Origin: Actinomadura cremea
Lineage (GTDB): Bacteria > Actinomycetota > Actinomycetes > Streptosporangiales > Streptosporangiaceae
Reading direction: 5' to 3'
DNA: 64,000 nt
Assembly: GCF_014648495.1 (NCBI RefSeq)
Contig: NZ_BMRF01000004.1
Span: 186,001 to 250,000 of the forward strand
Part shown: in pieces, positions 34,831 to 42,534 of the stretch
Numbering within the stretch: the stretch's first letter is position 1
How the letters are laid out: each line of letters opens with the position of its first letter
The notes under the pieces: model-generated
Told to the model about the DNA's origin: nothing
Database searches by the model: none
Seen by the model: the letters and a program-made list of their open reading frames with translations, nothing else
Made by a program: the position numbers and the translations under genes

Positions 34831-35870
34831 GTGGCCACCGCCTTCTTCCGCTTCGGGCCCGCCGGCCGGCGCTTCGCCCGTTTCGTCTGCTCGCGGGCCT
34901 CGCCGATGATGTCGGCGCCGAGCAGCTTCACGAACAGGTACGCGATCAGGGCGATGTAGACGAACAGCACCGTCGCGTACGCCGCCGCCGACCCGTATCT
35001 CAGGTTGGACGCCTCGAACCACGCGATCATCGTCAGCGTCTCCACGGAGTCCTGGTTGACGCCGATGAGGACGGCCGGAAGGTCGAACATGCGCAGCACG
35101 TCCAGCATCCGGAACAGCACCGCGACCAGCAGCGCCGGCTTGACCAGCGGCAGCGTGATGCGCCAGAACTGCTGCAGCGCGCTCGCGCCGTCCACCCGCG
35201 CCGCCTCGTAGACGTCCCGGGGGATCATCTGCAGGCCCGCCAGCACCAGCAGCGCGATGAACGGCGACGTCTTCCACACCTCGGCGATGATCACCGCGAG
35301 CTTGGCGGGGAAGCCGTCGGCCGTCCACAGGATCTGCTGCCGCAGGAGCGCGTTGGCGGCGCCGTCGGCCTGGAAGATCCACCGCCACAGCAGCCCGGAG
35401 ATGGCGGTCGGGATCGCCCACGGCACCAGGATGCCGACCCGCACCAGCGCCCGCCCGCGGAACGCCTGGTGCATGATCAGCGCCATCCCGACGCCGATCA
35501 CCGTCTCCAGGATCACCGTCGTGAACGTGAAGAACGTCGTGTTGCCGAACGCGTTCCAGAACGCGTCGGCCCGGTCGCCGCTGAAGATCGCGGTGTAGTT
35601 GTCGAGGCCGACGAACCGCGTCCCCTCGACGACGAACCCGTTCTCGTCCAGGCCCTCGCCGCGCGCGAACAGCGACTCGCGGAACCCGGCCAGCACCGGG
35701 TAGCCGATGACCAGCGCCAGCACCAGCAGGGTCGGGGACAGCAGCAGCGCGGCGAGCCGCCGCTGGCTCCGCGCGTCCCCGCCCGCGCGGGGCCGCCGCC
35801 CGCGCGGCGCGGCCGCCGCGGCGTTCGCCGCGGCGGACCGCTCGTCCTGCGTCGTCGTCATGCGCGTCAC
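34827..35870 (-). CDS. malF: Maltose/alpha-glucoside ABC transporter permease (MalF)
   Basis: This permease of up to 347 residues starts at GTG overlapping malE's stop; an ATG nine bases in is an alternative start. An Ala/Arg-rich cytoplasmic tail precedes six helices. The EAA loop is EAARVDGASALQQFWRITLPLVKP. The C terminus is strongly basic (TKRAKRRPAGPKRKK). Confidence 0.91.
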   Translation of the reverse strand: MTRMTTTQDERSAAANAAAAAPRGRRPRAGGDARSQRRLAALLLSPTLLVLALVIGYPVLAGFRESLFARGEGLDENGFVVEGTRFVGLDNYTAIFSGDRADAFWNAFGNTTFFTFTTVILETVIGVGMALIMHQAFRGRALVRVGILVPWAIPTAISGLLWRWIFQADGAANALLRQQILWTADGFPAKLAVIIAEVWKTSPFIALLVLAGLQMIPRDVYEAARVDGASALQQFWRITLPLVKPALLVAVLFRMLDVLRMFDLPAVLIGVNQDSVETLTMIAWFEASNLRYGSAAAYATVLFVYIALIAYLFVKLLGADIIGEAREQTKRAKRRPAGPKRKKAVAT

Positions 35871-37177
35871 TGCCGGGCGGTCAGCGTCTCGAGCTTGCCC
35901 TGCAGGTCCGCGAGGGCCTTGTCGACGGGCGCGTCGCCGGTGACGGCCGAGTACCCGGCCTCCTGGATCGCGGCGGTCACGTCGCCGTACTCGACCGCGA
36001 CGGGACGCGGCGTGGCGTTCTCGATCGCCGCCTTCAGGACCGGCAGGTACGGGAACTTCTTCACCAGTTCGGGGTCGTCGTAGAGCGCGGCGATCGTCGG
36101 GGCCTGCGAGGTGGCCAGCAGGTTGTCGCGCTGCGCCTGCTCACCGGTCATGTAGCGGATGAAGTCGAGCGCGGTCGCCTTGTTCTTCGCGAACGACGAG
36201 ACCGCGTAGTTGTGCCCGCCGAGGTTGGAGACGCCGGGACCGTCCGGTCCGGGCAGCGGCGCGACGGCGAACTTCCCGGCGACCTTCGAGGAGCCGTCGT
36301 CCTCGTTGGCCAGCGCGTACTGGTAGGGCCACTGGCGCTGGAACACGAGCTTGCCGTCCTGGAAGTAGCGGCGCCCGCCCTCGGTGTCGAGCGTGATGGC
36401 GGACTTCGGCATCTTCCCGTCCCGGTACGCCTTCACCAGGAACTCCAGGCCCCGCTTCGCCTGCGGCGTGTTCACCGTCGGCTCGCCGTCCGCGCCGATG
36501 ATCGCGCCGCCCGCGCCGCCGATGGCCTCCACCATCGAGATCGTCATGGACTCGCTCTTGTTGACCTCGGTGAAGAAGCAGTCGATGTCCTTCGCCTCGT
36601 CCAGGTCCTCGACCTTCTCGCAGGCGTCCCACATCTGCCGGTAGGTCTTCGGCGGCTCGGAGACGCCGGCCTTCTCCAGCAGGTCCTCGCGGTAGTAGAG
36701 CATCCCCGCGTCGGAGGTGGACGGCACCGCGTACAGCCGGTCCCGGTACTGCCCCGTCTTGATCGTCGCGGGCAGCATCTTCGACAGGTCGATCTTCTCC
36801 TCGGGCAGCTCGGTCAGCCAGCGGTTGGCCGCGAACTCCGCCGTCCAGACGACGTCGAGGTTGAGCACCGTGTACGCGTCCGACTTGGTCGTCGCGTTCT
36901 GGATCATCTGCTGCCGCTGCTCGTTCGGCTCGTCGGGCAGCTCGATGATCCGCACCTTCTCGTCCGGATGCTCGGAGTTCCAGCCGTCCACCTGCTTCTG
37001 CAGGTTTCCGGAGCGGTCCTTGCCGGTGACGAACGTGATCGGGCCGCGGCCCTGCAGGTCGCCCGCCGACGTGCCGGACGATCCGTCGCCGTCGGCGTCG
37101 TCGCCGCCGCAGCCGGCCAGCGAGAGCGCGAGGACGGCGCCGACGACCGCGCCGCCGACCCGGGGGATGCGCCGCAT
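35867..37177 (-). CDS. malE: Maltose/alpha-glucoside ABC transporter binding lipoprotein (MalE)
   Basis: This 436-residue lipoprotein has the signal MRRIPRVGGAVVGAVLALSLAGC followed by a Gly/Asp/Ser linker. The mature protein has LNLDVVWTAEFAANRWL, SDAGMLYYREDLLEKAG and the FQRQWPYQYALA segment of trehalose/maltose-type binding proteins. The start at 37177 is supported by GGAGG. The promoter region beyond it carries MalR-like boxes. The natural ligand could be maltose, maltodextrin or trehalose. Confidence 0.9.
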   Translation of the reverse strand: MRRIPRVGGAVVGAVLALSLAGCGGDDADGDGSSGTSAGDLQGRGPITFVTGKDRSGNLQKQVDGWNSEHPDEKVRIIELPDEPNEQRQQMIQNATTKSDAYTVLNLDVVWTAEFAANRWLTELPEEKIDLSKMLPATIKTGQYRDRLYAVPSTSDAGMLYYREDLLEKAGVSEPPKTYRQMWDACEKVEDLDEAKDIDCFFTEVNKSESMTISMVEAIGGAGGAIIGADGEPTVNTPQAKRGLEFLVKAYRDGKMPKSAITLDTEGGRRYFQDGKLVFQRQWPYQYALANEDDGSSKVAGKFAVAPLPGPDGPGVSNLGGHNYAVSSFAKNKATALDFIRYMTGEQAQRDNLLATSQAPTIAALYDDPELVKKFPYLPVLKAAIENATPRPVAVEYGDVTAAIQEAGYSAVTGDAPVDKALADLQGKLETLTARQ

Positions 37178-37284
37178 GGGTCCTCCATTCGCGAGACGGG
37201 CCCTGCCGGCCGCCGTCCCGCCGTTCCGTGGATGGGGGTGGTTGCTGATCGGGGACGTTAGCAACGGGTTTCAAGGTCGTAAAT

Positions 37285-37336
37285 AGCTTGCAGAAAGTTT
37301 CAGCAAGCTCGTGTCTGATCTGTAACCCTCTTGCAG
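37285..37336. promoter_or_regulatory. MalR-like box region upstream of malE
   Basis: Two CTTGCAG heptamers (37287-37293 and 37330-37336) lie 43 bases apart. The first is part of an inverted repeat, AGCTTGC (37285-37291) with GCAAGCT (37303-37309). CTTGCAG repeats are known in Streptomyces maltose and amylase promoters controlled by MalR. The area is much more AT-rich than its surroundings and also precedes the rightward gene at 37391. Confidence 0.6.
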
Positions 37337-37390
37337 AATCCGTCCGGAAACCGGTCGACGCGGCGCGCCCGCCTGCGGCAGGCTTCGCCG

Positions 37391-38077
37391 GTGAGCACCG
37401 ACCTGCGGCTCGTCCGCGACCACACGATCCTGTCCGTGGTGACCGGGTCGCGCGCCTACGGCCTCGCGACCGCCGGCAGCGACGTCGACCGGCGCGGCGT
37501 CTTCGCCGCCCCCGCGCGGCTGTACTGGCGTTTCGACAAGCCGCCCACCCACCTGGACGGCCCCCTGCCCGAGCAGTTCTCGTGGGAGCTCGAACGCTTC
37601 TGCGAGCTGGCGCTGGCCGCGAACCCGACCGTCCTGGAATGCCTCTGGTCGCCGCTCGTCGAGCGCGTCACCCCGGTCGGCGAGGAGCTGCTGGCCGTCC
37701 GCACGTCCTTTCTCTCCCGCCGGGCGCACCGCACGTTCCTCCGCTACGCCGACAGCCAGTTCCGCAAGCTGCAAGGCGACGTGCGCAAGGCCGGCGAACC
37801 CGACTGGAAGCACGTGATGCACATGCTGCGGCTCCTGCACGGCGGGCTGCATCTCGTCCGCACCGGCACGCCGCTCGTCGACGTCGGCGACCTGCGCGAC
37901 CGGTTCCTCGCCGTGAAGCGCGGCGACCTGCCCTGGGACGAGATCGAGGCGTGGCGCGCCGACCTCGCCTCGGACATGGCGGGGGCCCTCGACGGGAGCC
38001 CCCTGCCCGACCTCCCCGACCGCGACCGCGTCGAGGAACTCCTCGTCTCCGTCCGCCGAAGGAGCCTGGAATGGTGA
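37391..38077 (+). CDS. Nucleotidyltransferase-superfamily protein (RlaP/YcgL type)
   Basis: This 228-residue protein starts with GTG. Near residue 17 it has the nucleotidyltransferase signature VTGSRAYGLATAGSDVDRRGV, with the GS and the metal-binding DxD-like pair (SDVDRRG). The FRKLQGDVRKAGEPDWKHVMHMLRLLHGG segment is a family-specific helical region. Relatives are annotated as RNA-repair-associated or uncharacterised nucleotidyltransferases. No RNA ligase or kinase is beside it. No clear ribosome site is seen, so the start is uncertain. The biological role is unknown. Confidence 0.8.
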   Translation: MSTDLRLVRDHTILSVVTGSRAYGLATAGSDVDRRGVFAAPARLYWRFDKPPTHLDGPLPEQFSWELERFCELALAANPTVLECLWSPLVERVTPVGEELLAVRTSFLSRRAHRTFLRYADSQFRKLQGDVRKAGEPDWKHVMHMLRLLHGGLHLVRTGTPLVDVGDLRDRFLAVKRGDLPWDEIEAWRADLASDMAGALDGSPLPDLPDRDRVEELLVSVRRRSLEW

Positions 38078-38160
38078 CCCTTCCCGACGGCCCCGGTGCG
38101 GGGCGGGCGCTGCACGACCTGGTCGTCCGGACCCGCCTGGACTGGCTATACCACACCTGA
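38071..38160 (+). CDS. Possible 29-residue overlapping ORF
   Basis: The ATG lies inside the last codons of the preceding gene, with GGAGCC just upstream, and the frame ends TGA at 38158. The peptide (start MVTLPDGPGAG, end LDWLYHT) has no recognised domain. It could be the stump of a second nucleotidyltransferase-like gene that has lost its body. Coding status is weakly supported. Confidence 0.25.
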   Translation: MVTLPDGPGAGRALHDLVVRTRLDWLYHT

Positions 38161-38203
38161 ACCTTCCGGTGGGGTTGCGACACCACCGGCGAGGGGATCT
38201 TCC

Positions 38204-38235
38204 TTCGCGGACGGCGTGGGGGCGCCGTCCGCGAA
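38204..38235. terminator. Strong hairpin upstream of methyltransferase gene
   Basis: A perfect 13-base stem, TTCGCGGACGGCG (38204-38216) with its complement (38223-38235), has a six-base loop. It would terminate the upstream transcript. Its right arm touches the AAGGGAG ribosome site of the gene starting at 38246, so it could also hinder that gene's translation. A smaller CCGGTGG/CCACCGG hairpin precedes it (38166-38189). Confidence 0.6.
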
Positions 38236-38245
38236 GGGAGCCGTC

Positions 38246-39046
38246 ATGACCGTGGCCAGCCCGTCCAGTCCGTCCTGGGCGGAACTGCGCGAACCCGCCG
38301 ACGCCGCCGCCCGCGCCGGCTCGCTGCTGGACGTGCTGCGCGCCGAACTGCCGCGGGACCGTCCCGTCACCGTGTGGAACGCGTCGAGCGGCGACGGGGC
38401 CCTCGCCCGATGGCTCGCACCCCGCCTGTACGGCCCCCAGCACTGGATCATGCAGGACTCCGACCCCGTGCTCCTGGCCCGCGCCGCCGGACGGACCTAC
38501 GCCTCCAGCGACGGCACCCCCGCGACCGTGGAGACCCGCGCGGCCGATCTCGCCGACCTCCGCGCGGCCGATGTCGTCGGCACGTCCGTCCTCGCCGCCT
38601 GCCACGTGCTCCACCGCCTCACCGCCGCCGAGATCGACGCCCTCGCCGCCACGGCGTGCCGTCCCGCGCTGCTCACCCTCACCCCGATCGGCCGGGTCCG
38701 GCTCGACCCGGCCGACCCCCTCGACACCGAGTTCGCCGCCGCGGCCGACGCCCACCGCCGCCGCGACGGCCGCCTCGGCGCCGACGCCGCGTTCACCGCC
38801 GCCGACGCGTTCACCCGCCGCGGCGCGATCGTCCACACCCGGCCCAGTCCCTGGCGGCTCGGCCCCGCCCGCTCCGTCCTGATGGGGCAGTGGCTCCGCG
38901 GGTGGGTCGCCGACGCCGTCGAGCACCGCCCGGCCCTCGCCGCCGACGCCCCCGCCTACCTGCGCCGCCGTCTCGCGGACTGCGCCAACGGCGATCTCAC
39001 CGTGGAGATCCGCCATCTGGACCTGCTGGCGGTCCCCGCCTGCTGA
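38246..39046 (+). CDS. SAM-dependent methyltransferase-like protein
   Basis: This 266-residue protein has a Rossmann-type start VTVWNASSGDGALARWLAPRLYGPQHWIMQDSD, in which the usual LDLGCG motif is replaced by WNASSGDG. The TSVLAACHVLHRLTAAEIDAL region follows as in class I methyltransferases, and later segments (LLTLTPIGRVRLDPADPLD, GRLGADAAF) recur in actinobacterial relatives. The SAM-binding residues look plausible, but the substrate is unknown. AAGGGAG precedes the ATG. Confidence 0.7.
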   Translation: MTVASPSSPSWAELREPADAAARAGSLLDVLRAELPRDRPVTVWNASSGDGALARWLAPRLYGPQHWIMQDSDPVLLARAAGRTYASSDGTPATVETRAADLADLRAADVVGTSVLAACHVLHRLTAAEIDALAATACRPALLTLTPIGRVRLDPADPLDTEFAAAADAHRRRDGRLGADAAFTAADAFTRRGAIVHTRPSPWRLGPARSVLMGQWLRGWVADAVEHRPALAADAPAYLRRRLADCANGDLTVEIRHLDLLAVPAC

Positions 39047-39108
39047 CGCTTGTAACCGAGCGCTTACTTGGATAGCCTTCCGCCGGACACCGGCGGGAGG
39101 TACGGCGG

Positions 39109-40071
39109 ATGGCGGTCACACCGGTCGTGGAAGAGCGCTCCGGGTGCGGGCGGGGTGCGCGGCTGCTGGCGGTGCTGCTGCGCCGGTCCGTCCGGCCGTT
39201 CGTCGCGCGGCTGCCGTGGACCCCGCTCACGCTGCGTTTCGCGGGGCTGATCGAGTTCGCGGGCGCCCTGCTGCGGGCGCCGCGCGGCACGCGGGTCGCC
39301 CCGGTGCGCGGCCTCGGCTGCGCGGCCGAGTGGGTCCGGGGCCGCGGGGTCCCCGACCACGGACGGACGATCCTGTACTTCCACGGCGGCGGGTTCGTCG
39401 CCTGCGGCCTGCGCACCCACCGCCGGATGATCGCCCGGATCTCCCAGGCGGCCGGGATGCCGGTGCTCTCGGTCGCCTACCGCATGCCGCCCAAGGTCCC
39501 CATCGCGACGTCGATCCGCGACTGCGTCGAGTCCTACCGGTGGCTGCTCGACCAGGGGCGGGACGCCGGCGACATCGTCATCGCGGGCGACTCGGCGGGC
39601 GGCTACCTCGCGTTCGCCGCGCCGCTGCACGCGCTCCGCGACGGGCTGCCCCGTCCGGCCGGTATCGCCGCCCTCTCGCCCTTCACCGACCTGGACCTCG
39701 ACGGCAGGATCGCGCACGCCAACGAGCCGCTCGACCCGTTCATCCCCGCCCGCCGGCTGCGGGACATGGTGCGGACCGTGTTCCCGGACGTCGAGCCGAC
39801 CGACCCCTGGCTGGCGCCGGTGCACGCCGACCTCCGCGGGCTGCCGCCCGTCCTGATCCAGGCCGGCGGCATCGAGGTGCTGTGCGCCGACGCGGAACTG
39901 ATGGCCGAGCGCCTCGGCGCCGCCGACGTGCCCTGCACCCTGCAGCTCTGGGAGGGGCAGATGCACGTCTTCCAGGTCTTCGCCGACCTCACCCGCGAGG
40001 GCCTCACCGCCATCGCCGAGATCGGGGGCTTCGCCCGCCGGGTCACCTCGGCGGAGGCTCGGGCCGCCTGA
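39109..40071 (+). CDS. Alpha/beta hydrolase, hormone-sensitive-lipase family esterase
   Basis: This 320-residue esterase has the oxyanion-hole motif FHGGGF near residues 91-96 and the nucleophile motif GDSAGG near 160-165 (Ser nucleophile). The acid is in the PFTDLDLD/WLAPVHAD region and the catalytic His in WEGQMHVF. It hydrolyses short-chain acyl esters, possibly lipid-linked. It converges on the TetR gene with only three bases between the stop codons. GGGAGG precedes the ATG. Confidence 0.9.
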   Translation: MAVTPVVEERSGCGRGARLLAVLLRRSVRPFVARLPWTPLTLRFAGLIEFAGALLRAPRGTRVAPVRGLGCAAEWVRGRGVPDHGRTILYFHGGGFVACGLRTHRRMIARISQAAGMPVLSVAYRMPPKVPIATSIRDCVESYRWLLDQGRDAGDIVIAGDSAGGYLAFAAPLHALRDGLPRPAGIAALSPFTDLDLDGRIAHANEPLDPFIPARRLRDMVRTVFPDVEPTDPWLAPVHADLRGLPPVLIQAGGIEVLCADAELMAERLGAADVPCTLQLWEGQMHVFQVFADLTREGLTAIAEIGGFARRVTSAEARAA

Positions 40072-40074
40072 CGG

Positions 40075-40683
40075 TCACCGCGCGAGGCGCTCGACGGCCT
40101 TCGCGTGCAGCGCCGTCGACAGCTCGACGGCCGTGTCGACGACCGCGTCGAGGTCGTCGCCGAGCCGTCCGTCCGCCCACTGCCGGGCCAGTTCGATCAT
40201 CGCGCCGGTGAACATGGTCGCGGCGACCACGACCGTCGGGCCGTCGCTCGGGCCCATCGCCACGAGGTCGTCCAGCAGCGAGGTCTCCGCCTGCCGCCGC
40301 CGCGCGGCCAGCGGTTCGTCGCCGGGCGCCTCGGCGAACAGGACGCGCCCGCGCCGGGGGTCGTCGCTGATGAACCGGAGCACGTCCCGGACGCCCGCGC
40401 GGGTGCGGGCCTCCGGGTCGGCCCCGGCCCGCTCCAGCGCCCGCGCCAGCACATCGCCGAGCGCCGCGGCCTCCCGGTCGTAGAGCGCCGCGAGCAGCTC
40501 GCCCGTGTCGGCGAAGTTCTCGTAGAAGTACCGCGTGTGCAGCTCGGCCTCCCGGCACACGGCGCGGACGGTCAGGCCCGCCTCGCCCTCGGCGCCGAAC
40601 AGGGCGAACGCGGCCCGCAGGAGCATGCCGCGGCGTTCGTCCCGGCGCCGGGTCGCGGGGACGCCCGCCCACCGGGTCGTCAT
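40075..40683 (-). CDS. TetR-family transcriptional regulator
   Basis: This 202-residue repressor's DNA-binding helix-turn-helix is at about residues 20-60 (LLRAAFALFGAEGEAGLTVRAVCREAELHTRYFYENFAD). A helical ligand domain follows (VVVAATMFTGAMIELARQW). An in-frame GTG nine bases upstream is a possible earlier start. Divergent from the MpaB-family gene, with two matching palindromes between them, it almost certainly controls that gene and itself. The ligand is unknown; a lipid or hydrophobic small molecule would fit the target enzyme. Confidence 0.92.
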   Translation of the reverse strand: MTTRWAGVPATRRRDERRGMLLRAAFALFGAEGEAGLTVRAVCREAELHTRYFYENFADTGELLAALYDREAAALGDVLARALERAGADPEARTRAGVRDVLRFISDDPRRGRVLFAEAPGDEPLAARRRQAETSLLDDLVAMGPSDGPTVVVAATMFTGAMIELARQWADGRLGDDLDAVVDTAVELSTALHAKAVERLAR

Positions 40684-40701
40684 GGCGCTCACGCTATCAA
40701 G

Positions 40702-40723
40702 TCTGGACACGGGCGTAACCAGA
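40702..40723. promoter_or_regulatory. TetR operator, copy 1
   Basis: A 22-base inverted repeat with arms TCTGG and CCAGA (TCTGGACAC, then GTAACCAGA). It lies 19 bases from the TetR start and matches the second copy in most positions (consensus TCTGGNYAC-N4-GTANCCAGA). Confidence 0.75.
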
Positions 40724-40730
40724 CACTTAT

Positions 40731-40752
40731 TCTGGCTACAGTCGTATCCAGA
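40731..40752. promoter_or_regulatory. TetR operator, copy 2
   Basis: A 22-base inverted repeat, TCTGGCTAC-N4-GTATCCAGA, 14 bases before the MpaB gene's ATG. Centre-to-centre distance to copy 1 is 29 bases. Bound repressor here would cover the start region of the target gene. Confidence 0.78.
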
Positions 40753-40765
40753 ATGGGAGCTCGAG

Positions 40766-41767
40766 ATGCCGTCGAAGAGCAACATCATCGCGACCAGGTT
40801 CGAGGCGGCGTTCGACGCCGACATCCGCTCGAAGTTCTTCAGGGGCCTCGACTTCGCCGGCCCGGAGGGCGACCCCGGCTGGTTCGGCCCCGGCAGCGCC
40901 GTCTGGTACGTGCACTCCCACCTGCCCACCCTGATCCTCGGCCTGGTCGGCGCCGCCTACATCGAGGGCCTCGACCCGAGCATCAGCTGGATGGCCTACG
41001 ACCACTCCCGCATCCCCGAACGGGACAAGAACGGCATCCCCACCGGGAACGTCGACGTCCACGGCGCGACCGTCCGGCTCGGGCACTCCGTCTCGTTCTT
41101 CATCGGCACCGCGTACGGCTCCACCGAGACCGCCGAACGCCTCGCCCGCACCGTCCGCGCCATGCACCACACCGTCAAGGGCACCCGCCCCGACGGTCTC
41201 GCCTACGACGCCGACGACCCCGACTGGCTGCGATGGAACTACGCCACGGTCGTCTGGGGCCTCGCGACCGCCCACGAGCGCTACCACCGCCGCCCCCTGC
41301 GCGACATCGACCGCTACTACCGCGAGTTCGTCCGCGTCGGCGAGGCCCTCGGCGGCACCGACCTGCCCGCGACCAAGGCCGAGACCCTCGAATGCCTCGA
41401 GTCCTACCTGCCGCGCCTCGCCGTCACCCCGATCAAGGCGTTCGGCACCGGCCCGAACCTGCGCGACAGCGAGGCCAAGCCGTGGGAGCCCGGCAGCGCC
41501 TTCATGGACTGGGCCGCCCGCGACATGCTCCCCGAGTGGGCCCAGAAGCTCGCCCTCTACCGGCCCCCGAACCCCATCGCCCTCCGCGCCCGCCGCGCCG
41601 CGCTCTGGACCGCGATCAACGGCCTGTACGAGGCCACCGGCCCGATCCGCGAGTTCCGCGAGGCGAAGGCCCGCGTCGCCGCGGGCGCCTCCGCCCCCGT
41701 GGCGTCCACCGCCCCCACGACCCCCGACGCCGTCCTCACCCGAGAAGAGGTCGAAGCGATGGCCTGA
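40766..41767 (+). CDS. Oxygenase MpaB-family protein (DUF2236/latex-clearing-type fold)
   Basis: This 333-residue protein of the family includes rubber oxygenases and fungal MpaB, which use a b-type haem to cleave isoprenoid or other unsaturated chains. It has the usual Arg and His clusters (GATVRLGHSVSFFIGTAYGST, ATAHERYHRRPLRDIDRYYREF). The FFRGLDFAGPEGDPGWFGPGSAVWYVHSH start is family-typical. No signal peptide is seen, so it is cytoplasmic or membrane-associated. GGGAGCTCGAG precedes the ATG. It is controlled by the adjacent TetR gene through twin operators. The substrate is unknown. Confidence 0.83.
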   Translation: MPSKSNIIATRFEAAFDADIRSKFFRGLDFAGPEGDPGWFGPGSAVWYVHSHLPTLILGLVGAAYIEGLDPSISWMAYDHSRIPERDKNGIPTGNVDVHGATVRLGHSVSFFIGTAYGSTETAERLARTVRAMHHTVKGTRPDGLAYDADDPDWLRWNYATVVWGLATAHERYHRRPLRDIDRYYREFVRVGEALGGTDLPATKAETLECLESYLPRLAVTPIKAFGTGPNLRDSEAKPWEPGSAFMDWAARDMLPEWAQKLALYRPPNPIALRARRAALWTAINGLYEATGPIREFREAKARVAAGASAPVASTAPTTPDAVLTREEVEAMA

Positions 41768-41786
41768 CCGCCCGTATGTTGGCGGG

Positions 41787-42530
41787 ATGAGCCCCTACGC
41801 CCTGGTCGCCTACGGGGGTAACGCCGAGGACGTCGTCCTCATGCGCGCCTTCGCCGACCACCGCGGCGGCTTCTTCGTCGACGTGGGAGCGGGCGACCCC
41901 GTCAGCGGCTCCCTCACCAAGAACCTGGTGGACGCCCTCGGCTGGCGGGGCGTCAACATCGAACCGCTCCCCGAACGCCACGAGCGTCTCGCGGCCGCCC
42001 GGCCGAACGACGTCAACCTCCGGCTCGCGGCTGGCGAGGCCCCCGGTTCCGCGGCGTTCTTCCGGATCGTCCCGGGGCCCGGCAAGACCGGCGGCGGTGG
42101 CCTCAGCACCCTGGACACCGCCGTCCGGGACGCCCACCTCGGCGACGGCTGGCGCCACGAGGAACTCCGGGTGGACGTTCTCACCCTCGACTCGATTCTG
42201 GGGCGGCACGCGTTCCCCGGCTTCGACCTCCTCAAGGTCGACGTCGAGGGAGCCGAGGCCGCCGTCCTGCGCTCGGCCCGCCTGCGCTCGTGGCGGCCCC
42301 GGGCGATCGTCGTCGAGGCGACCGTCCCCCTCACCTCCCGCCCGAGCCATCACGCGTGGGAGCCCGACCTGCTCGCCGCGGGCTACGACCTGGCGCTCTT
42401 CGACGGGCTGAACCGCTTCTACGCCCGCACGGACGAACCCGCGCTGCGCGAGCGCCTCGCCGTCCCCGCGAACGTCCTGGACGGCTACATCCCGTACCGC
42501 TGCGCGCTCCGTGCCGGACTGCTCCGCTGA
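41787..42530 (+). CDS. FkbM-family methyltransferase
   Basis: This 247-residue SAM-dependent O-methyltransferase-like protein starts at YGGNAEDVVLMRAF, with the SAM loop VDVGAGDPVSGSLTKNL near residues 31-47. The FkbM signature follows: DVLTLDSIL with FDLLKVDVEGAEAAVLRSA near 145-163. Family members methylate sugar or polyketide hydroxyls. Relatives with this C terminus often occur with glycosyltransferases, but none is present here. It follows the MpaB gene by 20 bases and may be co-transcribed. Confidence 0.88.
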   Translation: MSPYALVAYGGNAEDVVLMRAFADHRGGFFVDVGAGDPVSGSLTKNLVDALGWRGVNIEPLPERHERLAAARPNDVNLRLAAGEAPGSAAFFRIVPGPGKTGGGGLSTLDTAVRDAHLGDGWRHEELRVDVLTLDSILGRHAFPGFDLLKVDVEGAEAAVLRSARLRSWRPRAIVVEATVPLTSRPSHHAWEPDLLAAGYDLALFDGLNRFYARTDEPALRERLAVPANVLDGYIPYRCALRAGLLR

Positions 42531-42534
42531 CCGG

